Positions 56,339-64,000 of a stretch of DNA of 64,000 bases are shown here, in pieces (positions within the stretch are counted from its first letter, which is position 1; every line of letters begins with the position of its first letter). Where the stretch lies: NCBI GenBank assembly GCA_029448655.1, contig JACCLO010000004.1:1550001-1614000 (forward strand), given 5' to 3'. Source of the DNA: Wolfiporia cocos. Taxonomy: Eukaryota > Basidiomycota > Agaricomycetes > Polyporales > Phaeolaceae. The position numbers and the translations under genes are program-made. Under the pieces are notes generated by a model, which was given only the letters and a program-made list of their open reading frames with translations, was not told the origin of the DNA and made no database searches.

Positions 56339-58494
56339 ATGGTGACATCCAATCCGATGTTAGGTGCTACTCGGTCGATGTCATTGGAGAGTCAGTCTCT
56401 CCAGCAGTACGCACGGGGACCCAGTGCAATCAATTTGACTGCTCAAGAGAAGATGCCTGCAGAGTATCCATACATGCTAGGCTGTCCCTCTTCAGCTATT
56501 CCACGCTCGTTTGCATACGAGACTAAGGCCTTCTCACACGTCCCCCCCCATGTCAAGGCATCCCTTTACTGCAGGTATGGACCGTTTGGTAGCTTGAGGG
56601 ATATACTCTGAGTCCTATCTAATACCCCGGTATTACTAGGGAGCTCCCCCGTATTGTTGGGTAGAATGAATGAGCAAGCAGTACGTGCCACTATGACCGG
56701 CATTACTATGTACCAAAATTGACCATAACTCGCAGAGATGGGCACCTTCGCTTTCTGAATGTCACTCTCAGTTGTCCGATACTCTTCAGGGAACCTCGGC
56801 ATCCTATCAGCACTCTCAATTGCTGAATCAGACATCTTGTACTGGTTTTGGTTCCCTCCCTCAACAGGCGCAACTGCGTACACACTCCTGCAACCGAGTA
56901 TTCGTGGCTCAGCAGTTACAATGGGCTTCTGGAAGTTGTTCTATGCCGTATTATCATCACTATACAAGGCCATATTTGTTGACAAATGCTCCTCAAACTG
57001 GCTCCTACAATCATTCCTCATCAAGCATCGACCTCGATCCTGATGCCTCCCAGCTCTCACTTCCACTCCACCACCCACAGTCGACAAATGCTCAGCATTA
57101 CCACATGATCCCTTATAACACCCACCTTCTCCCATCTGACCCTGTTGTGTTGGGGACTCGACAGTCGCTGCCGCTCTTCGGCCACTGGCAACAACATCCT
57201 CAAACTCGGCTATCCGCCCAAAGCACATCCATGCCATCGTCGCCGTACCATCCTGCTCTTACACGGCTACATGCACCAGTCTCTGTGCATGACTCTTCGT
57301 CATCTCATTTGCACCGCGGTTATCTGATGCCAGCTGAGTACTGGACCCTTGGTACGAAGTCGAATGGCCCTGATGCAGCTGCAGAAACCGGGATTACTGG
57401 GCCTGTAAGTGCCTTGCTGAATCCACAAAATATCATCACAATTTACTCAGATACTACACTGCCAGTGCGTCGACTCTACGCTGACAGCTGCCCTCCTTGA
57501 TCCACAGCCACAATACGATGAGGACCAACTTTCACGGTACGATCTGCTTGTGAACAGTGCTTCGGACAACATGTCTTCCCAGTCACCAACCCCGGAATCA
57601 GGAGTTGCTCACTTCAGTGATCTTGAACCCTCCGCTTTTGATAGTGGAAATAGTGTCGTTAATCTCACTTCAGAGACGCCCAATTACGAATGGCTCACTC
57701 CTTTTTATGACTTTACAAATGATCAATTTGGCCAGAGTGGTACTCTAGGCAATGACTCTCACGTTGCAAATCACAAAATCACCTCAATCCACGAGAATAC
57801 CAATCCATCGAGCGAAATTGACACTGACACTTCGAATAATGCTGTTCACCTGCTACCGCAACTGAACGAGAGACCAAATGAGGATACATCGCTTCAGGTG
57901 CATTGTTAGCTATTGACTCGCTAATGAGCTGTGTTGCGATAACGACCGCTCAACAGATCTCACCCTCACATGTGCGTCGGCGAAAGTTATACCAGCCGAG
58001 ACAACAGAAATCCTTCCGTCAATCTCGTTGCACATCCTATCAGGTCGATGATTGTGATGGGATACCGCTGGGAGGCCCTGACTTTAGGAAATGCATGGAA
58101 CATCTAGGACGCAGTGATCATGACATTTTAGGAGAAGGAACTCTTAGCAGAAAGCTGTCTATCAGAATATACGTCAGTGTCAATGTGTGTTAAATACGAT
58201 ATACTAAATAATAAGCCACCACGTAGCTGCCTGGGCACGACACCCATTTCACGAAGCAGATGACCATCAGTTCGAAGACAAACAGGACTCGAGCGGGATT
58301 AGCACGTGTAATTTCAAAGGTGGTGCATCATCGAGATTTCCAGGTAAACAATATATCAGTTGCAGAGGTCAACGATTGACCGTCAGCTGCTCTAGCGATA
58401 CTCCAAGTCTGCTGCATCGCCCATAGCGCCCAAAGACCTCCGGTTGAAGGAGATTTGGTGGGTGTCCAGAGGAAGCATCGAAGCCATTCTCTAG
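56339..58494 (+). CDS. Member H: family domain fused to a long Ser/Gln/Pro-rich N-terminus
   Basis: ATG at 56339. About 500 residues of low-complexity Ser, Gln, Pro and His-rich sequence are followed by the family core. Introns: GTATGG donor at about 56575, and about 57403-57449. The core includes DDCDGIPLGGPDFRKCMEHLG, then RKLSIRIY at an exon end, LPGHDTHFTKQMTISSKT after the intron, and ARVISKVVHHRDFQ. The final exon ends KEIWWVSRGSIEAIL with TAG at 58492-58494. This order copies the small members, but with Leu for the Trp of WPG. The low-complexity part resembles activation regions of fungal transcription factors. A frame change near 57895-57905 is not explained by a clean intron, so the model may be wrong there or the gene broken. 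Confidence 0.6.
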
Positions 58495-59053
58495 ATCTTC
58501 ATATGTGGCGCAATGGTGAATCTACATCGCATGACATGAGACCTACATTCTCTGTCTTGCATATCACTATTCTCTGTGGATGTACTTATATGGTCATATA
58601 TTGTCCCTGGCATAGGCAACCTAGCTTGCGCGCATATGATCATCGGGGCAAGGATGTGAATGCACTTGGAACAATCTCGCAGCCGTCCAAGACGCGATAT
58701 GGGCCTTGGTGTTCCTCATTCATCAACGCTCGAGACTGTAGACATCGCAGTGACGTTACACGCTTACATTGTCATGGAAGACAACGTATGATTGGTATGC
58801 GATGGGGAGACCTTGCGTACCGGCGTCTGTTGCATCATGAAGGAGGAATGGAAAGTCACCAATCCTTGAGCGAACAAGAGAACCCAGAAATTGCGGTTAC
58901 GAGAGTCACGTACATAAATATATGCATGGCAGTCATAGAACTTCTAGTTCACTGATGTGGCATTATGCAATTTCTCTGCGAGTGAATGCACATGTCATGA
59001 CACACGAAATCTGCAACCCGGCCATATCATGCTCGTAAAACCTCCAGCCGCAT
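58495..59053. other. Convergent intergenic region
   Basis: Between the 3' ends of member H (+) and member E (-). An open frame continues on the plus strand to 58955 but shows no motif. Confidence 0.4.
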
Positions 59054-59827
59054 TTAGTGCTTGTATGCAACAAACATTGTTGGCTGGAAGCTGTTGACAG
59101 ACACTTGGTAGACATCGACCAAGAGTAGATGCTCGACGGTAATACCATCAGGGCCGAGCTTCCAACGATGATTTGCTCCAACATCGATGTATTGATAGTC
59201 CTAGAAATCTATTATTATACTATACGAGCGTGCAAATAAACAGTAGTTGACAAGAACCTCGATCATTTTGGAAATGGCTTTCGCAATCGCATGGCTCTGC
59301 TTTCCCATATCAAGTGCTTTCGACTGTCGCTTCCCGTCCCTGATTGGGATTTGTTGACTGTATGGGGGATACCCATGGACCTTTGCGGAACATCATATTT
59401 GAATGTTGTATGTGTATACCGTGTCAAACTCAAGTAACTGACCTCGATCCTAATGGTTCCCTTTGTGGAGTTACCCAGAGTGGTGAAGAACGGCTCTTTC
59501 GCATTGTCCAGCCCGTCAAATTTGGCCTCGAGAGCATCAGCAACGGACACTCCAGTTCTGCCGTTCATCGTGATGGTACGGAGGTATTTGCGGCTATAAT
59601 GTGAACCTCTGGGGCGAAATGTATTCTGAGAGACTTCGACATGTTTGATGATGGATGCAGACTTCCGGGACTACAATTCAGTATCTTTAGAAAAGGATAC
59701 GCAATAATAATACCTGGGATATTGGTGTCAATGCATGTGCAATCTCAGAATATCTACTGATTTTGTCGGGCTCTGGTATCAGATGGAAGCCACTGTCCAC
59801 AATACTGGATACGTCGACGTAGGACAT
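59054..59827 (-). CDS. Member E of the seven-copy gene family
   Basis: ATG at 59827, TAA at 59054-59056. Exon 1 reads MSYVDVSSIVDSGFHLIP and ends TPISQ. Exon 2 contains RKYLRTITMNGRTGVSVADALE and ends KGTIRIE. Exon 3 has HGYPPYSQQIPIRD and ends with a helix AIAKAISKMIE before a GTTCTT donor. Exon 4 begins DYQYIDVGANHRWKLG and ends VNSFQPTMFVAYKH. It is closest to member F, about 3.5 kb away in the same orientation. The exon 2/3 join was not pinned to a base. It looks intact. Confidence 0.75.
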
Positions 59828-61555
59828 GAGAGGCAAGGACTGGGAATATGTCTGGAGTCGTGAGCTGCTGTGTGATAGTGGGGAGGCGAAGAGAAGTTCT
59901 TATGCTGCTTAGTCGTGACCACACGTTAGACGCAAGACGGACCGTGAAGCAAATTACACGGTTCTCAGGTGGCGGATGAGCCGAGCGCTTTGCGTTCAGC
60001 GATGGACCGCCTGTGGCAGGATTACGGGATAATCGCAGAGAACGCATGATATCCTAGGCCTAGACTCACGTTGTAGCATTACGCAGGCCATAAGCGGACA
60101 TGATCGCAGGATAATGTGTTTTCCCGCCCAATTGCTCCCGAACAAGCGGGGATTCTTATCCCATGTACATGTAGGTCCTGCGATAACCATCACACGTCTT
60201 GGCTGAAAATCCAAAGCCCCGAAGGAAGAAAGCGCAGAGCACGTTTCCCGCCATCAAGGATATCGAGAGCTGCGGAACCTCAGGAGTTGTGGAGCTTAAA
60301 TCGGTCCTATCAAATTCATGATGTTGAGCATGCAGCGTTGCCGTCTCTTGTCGCAGGCAGCATAAGGACGACTCTACATCTGTGGAACCTACATCTGTAG
60401 AACGGATGTGTGTCCCTTGTTCCGGATTGTAAGGCATGGATATACGAGCAAAGCAGGCCCTGCAGTCGCGTGGCAAACTGGTCAAGGGGGACGTGGCACA
60501 TGTACCTGAGGACTCCATTAGTGCTGTGATGGTCAGAAGGTGCCCGGCCGGAGCAGTACGGCAAACATGGTGGCAAAGCCTGCGCGTACTTGCGCATACG
60601 AGCTGTAACACCTTGCGCGGTCGCGAAGATCTCGCGAAAGTGCCCGCGTGAAGATTGATGACCTACGTGCTCGCCATGAGTTTAATATGTGGAGTGGATA
60701 TCTGTCGCACAGCAACAGCGGGCACCACGAGTCATGCGACATGAGCAGACCACTCAGCAGACCACTCTTCCCACGACTTGCATACAACGAGGCGCGCTAT
60801 CCAGGTGAGCAATGGAGCCATAGTGGCGACCTCCTCCCGCGAATTCAATAACATCGTTAGATTCGAAGACCAGACCATGCTCGGAGCGCAGCAAAGCTCA
60901 ACTAGCATCCAGGAACCGCAGTCGAGCCAGAGCGAGCCCGTAAAGGCACAATTTGGCACTAGGCAATGAAGCCGAGTGCACGTCTTGAGAGGCGTGAGAA
61001 AAGGAACCATACTCAAGCAAGAAGAAATTGGTATACTGATGCAACCCGACTGCAGTCGTCACCGTCTCCACAGAACCCCACTTATCGTTCAAAGCACAGT
61101 GAGCGATAGAGTACTGATACACCACTCAGACAGATGGAAGTATTTGAAGGGCTGCGATGGCGAATTTCACGCTGTCTCCGCTATGGAAGACATCTGGTCC
61201 AGCAAAGCGATGATCAGATTGATAGTCTGGTCTCATGAACTGGGCCCGACCTTTAAGTTAAAGTTCGTGCGTGCCTCCCTGACTTTGTTATCTATATCAA
61301 CTGTTGCTTTGCCACGCGCTTATCAATAATCTTCGCGAGTCAATGTGGAGTAGGGTAACAAGGAGAGGGACCCGCGCGTGAGCGCTTAAACACCGACGCC
61401 GGCCCTGGCCGGGTGAAGTGCACCTCGGCAGCGTAGTGATATGTGACAGCATAGATGGATCGTCTTCGAAACTTCACAGGCATCACCTGGGTAAAGGTAT
61501 TGAAACCACTTTCTTCCCAGTCAAATATATTATCCTGTCCATCTTGCTCGTTGCG
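59828..61555. other. No supportable gene; possible further family fragment
   Basis: Open stretches at 60116-60400, 60648-60969 and 60976-61329 lack clear structure. Around 61150-61225 the plus strand reads CDGEFHAVSAMEDIWSSKAM then IRLIVW, which faintly recalls the CDG...KLSIRI block of member H. This could be an eighth, broken copy. Confidence 0.3.
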
Positions 61556-62249
61556 GTAAGGCTCCAACCATATAATGTATATACCATGTATACATGGTTT
61601 TATATATATACTATATACATGTATTTACACATGGCCGAGTACATGGTATATACATGGTATATTATATGGTATATGGTTGTTGTGAATGCATTCATATTAC
61701 ACTCTCAAATTGTTGTTTTGAATATGTACTTGAGCTAGTTATGTGTCTTACAGATTGTATGGTGCAGTGGCAATATGAGATTTGGACAATCTGGTGGCCA
61801 CTGCACAAATGCAAAGATGTTAAGTCATAATTCACACACTCTGCTTACCCTCTCATTTGGTGGAAGGTAAGATCAGATTTATGTTTATGCTATATAATAT
61901 CCCACATAGTGATTGCATCATGCATTAGACTCATGTGTAAAAGTTTCCCATCATCTCACACATTGTGCACAATTCCTAAGCCATTCCAGCTACTAGTGTG
62001 GCTGTTGAATACTGAACACCAATTTTTCCCTTGCATCAGCCAAGTGCTGATACCTGTGGCATGTTGTTGAAGGAGGAGACAATCTCCATAGCCATATGGG
62101 CAAGGCAATGGCTATGTCAAGATGTCTGAAAAATCTACCATCTGAAAACCATGTAAACCATGTATATACTATGTATATACCATGTATATACCATATACCA
62201 TATATTTACTGATTTCCTGTACATGTATATTATATGGTTGGAGCCTTAC
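61556..62249. mobile_element. Small TIR element, non-autonomous
   Basis: The 694-bp segment starts GTAAGGCTCCAACCATATAA and ends with the near-reverse complement (TTATATGGTTGGAGCCTTAC). GTTGCG flanks it on both sides (61550-61555 and 62250-62255); the duplication could extend further because GTAAG follows on both sides. Inside are AT-rich TATACATGG-type repeats near both ends and an inverted GTGCAGTGGC/GCCACTGCAC pair near 61760-61810. No transposase is encoded. Confidence 0.65.
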
Positions 62250-62255
62250 GTTGCG

Positions 62256-62840
62256 GTAAGGTTGAGGTTAATGTAACATTGCCTATACATTGATTTGAGG
62301 GCGAGATCAAGCTAAGACTTCCCATCATGCAGGGCATCCTAAAGCTATTGACGCGTGTGGCCGTGAGTTAGGATCTTTGCTGGAGTAGCATCGAGCCAAC
62401 TAATTTACCAGGTACCAAGCGTATTAGCGTATTTATCCTGGTATTGCTACACCGTGTGCAGATGAGGCATAAGTCTAAGGACTCGATGGATGTGTCCTTC
62501 CTTCATTTATTCTCGAATGGTAAGCCAGACGTGACTGTGCTTGAAGCATGCGGCCTGAATTTGAGCTAACCACTATCAACCATCGCTTAGGGTCTTGATT
62601 CAAATAACGAAAGGGCACAACATCGAATTATCAGACCCAAGATGCCATATCTGTAGAATGTGCATCTGTATCCAACATGAGGTGACATGAATCAGCCGCT
62701 ATTTGACCCATCAGCGAACTTTGATAACGTGTGTGCGGCATACATGATAGAGTTGTAGCTAGGATATAGTGGAAAGCACTTCTGTGGTGTAAGAAAGGCA
62801 AGGTATTGCAGAGGTAGACAGAATCGGACATTTCTCGCCA
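62256..62840. other. No gene recognised
   Basis: Right flank of the TIR element and downstream region of member F; nothing recognised. Confidence 0.4.
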
Positions 62841-63618
62841 TCACTGCACAGCGAGAAGGTTACTTGCGCGCACCCTGCTGACAACGAACAGGGTTGGCTG
62901 AAAGCCTTTCCTCGACACTTGAAATAAGTCGACCAGCACTAGATGTCTGATATTGATTCCGTTGGAACCAAGTGACCATCTTCGATATGGGGTATTGTTG
63001 TAGCTCTGATCAATTAGTTGTTTGAGAAAACTTACGAGTAATAAATGAGGGAGGTCTACCTCAATAATGTCATTGATTGCTTCTGCAATTGCCTTGATCT
63101 CTTTTGACAAGCTTAATGGATGTGACTGGTTTCTGAAATCTCTTATTGGGATCTGCTTCGTGTAAAGAGGATATCCTGGGAACTGATGTCCACCACACTA
63201 AGTTTACGTTGTCAGAAACAGCAAGATCATACGTACCTCAATTCTGATGGATGCCTTCTGCGACTCGTTGAATGAAATGAAGCACGGATCCTCTGCATTG
63301 TCCAAACCATCGAAGCTATCGCCAAGTGCATCAGCAAGCCAGAAGCCGGCTTTGCCGTTCCCTGTGGCTGTACGCAAATATCGACGCTGATAATTCCCAA
63401 AACTGTACACGTTCTGTGGAACTTCAACAGGTTCATAAACAAATGGTATCTTGAACAAATGATTTATGACGACGGTTATAGAGGTTCTAATACTATACCG
63501 ACGGTTTTGGCACTAGCGCATGTGCCAGCTCCGAGTAGTCACTGATCCTGTACGGAATGAGGTGGAAGCCGCTATCGACGATGCTGCAGAAAGAGGGATA
63601 GTCGATATAGTCTGACAT
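62841..63618 (-). CDS. Member F of the seven-copy gene family
   Basis: ATG at 63618, stop at 62841-62843. Exon 1 reads MSDYIDYPSFCSIVDSGFHL and IPYRISDYSELAHALVPKPS. Exon 2 has RRYLRTATGNGKAGFWLADA and ends SQKASIRIE. Exon 3 holds FPGYPLYTKQIPIRDFRNQS and ends EIKAIAEAINDIIE. The last exon has RRWSLGSNGINIRHLVLVDL, then SRKGFQPTLFVVSR with a short extra tail. The IVDSGFHLIP start is shared with member E. No internal stop was seen in the exon parts. Confidence 0.75.
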
Positions 63619-64000
63619 GGCGATAAGGAGGACAGCTTAGGTCGAGGTATCCGTGGCTCATCTTACCGGATTTAAAACTTATAGTCCTCTAAGGCGAGAG
63701 CTCGAGCTCTAACGCAGTCGTTGTCAGCAACCGCAGTCACATCTGTGTGCCCCCGCCTGTAGAAGGATATCTAAAAAATTGCAATGTCAGCACGCCTCAA
63801 TCCAGCACGCCTCAATTCCCCGGTAGCGTACTGATGAGAAGTGCGGTGGCTAGAATTACACTCTCGAGCTAGACAACGGCCCCGCTTTGATGAGATCATA
63901 GTGTATCTCGCCTATTGTTCGTGGTTACCACGAAGACGCTCACGGCAGCGCGTCATTCACACGATATTCCGGGGATCGGCAAAGAGGATCACGGGCGCAG
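63619..64000. other. Upstream region of member F to window end
   Basis: No gene recognised; it should hold the promoter of the gene starting at 63618. Confidence 0.4.

Noticed and set aside
61556..62249. Introner element (transposon acting as an intron)
   Set aside because: It begins GTAAGG but ends CCTTAC, not AG, and no flanking exons of a gene were established.
1..64000. CRISPR arrays, rRNA genes, bacterial operon signals
   Set aside because: None seen; the DNA is eukaryotic with spliced genes.

Overview
The window looks like nuclear DNA of a filamentous basidiomycete, probably an agaricomycete of Polyporales type. The evidence is short phase-conserved GT-AG introns, a fungal large ARF-GEF gene of Gea/GBF1 type, a fungal P450, two chromovirus-like Ty3/gypsy elements, and CpG decay in old repeats. 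The species was not determined and no homology search was possible.

Layout. 1-4855 is old, CpG-poor repeat DNA: a decayed long terminal repeat (LTR) at the left edge, an inverted pair of LTR-like repeats, a tRNA-like fragment and a near-perfect 221-bp hairpin. 6801-8787 (-) is a cytochrome P450. 15611-21045 (+) is the ARF-GEF gene, convergent with an extended-SDR (NAD-dependent epimerase-like) gene at 21534-23650 (-). 30246-38441 is a complete Ty3/gypsy retrotransposon (element 1): seemingly identical 373-bp LTRs, a CTTAC target duplication and one open 2239-codon gag-pol. 42279-51324 is a second, different Ty3/gypsy element (element 2): 707-bp LTRs, a CTTCG target duplication, several TGA stops, and a 578-bp solo LTR in its reverse transcriptase. 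Element 2 itself sits inside a small fold-back element whose arms carry tRNA-like sequences.

Scattered over 11.4-63.6 kb are seven members of one multi-exon gene family of unknown function (six of about 200 codons, one with a long Ser/Gln/Pro-rich N-terminus). Where I traced their exons, the introns are in phase 0 at the same homologous places.

Main points for a second look: (1) both retrotransposons carry a dUTPase domain, but at different places: between Gag and protease in element 1, between protease and reverse transcriptase in element 2; (2) both show an 11-nt complementarity between a site about 35 nt after an LTR TATA box and the sequence just inside the 5' LTR, the signature of Tf1-type self-primed reverse transcription; (3) the seven-copy gene family; (4) the fold-back element with tRNA-like arms. 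Much of the remaining intergenic DNA shows no gene I can support.
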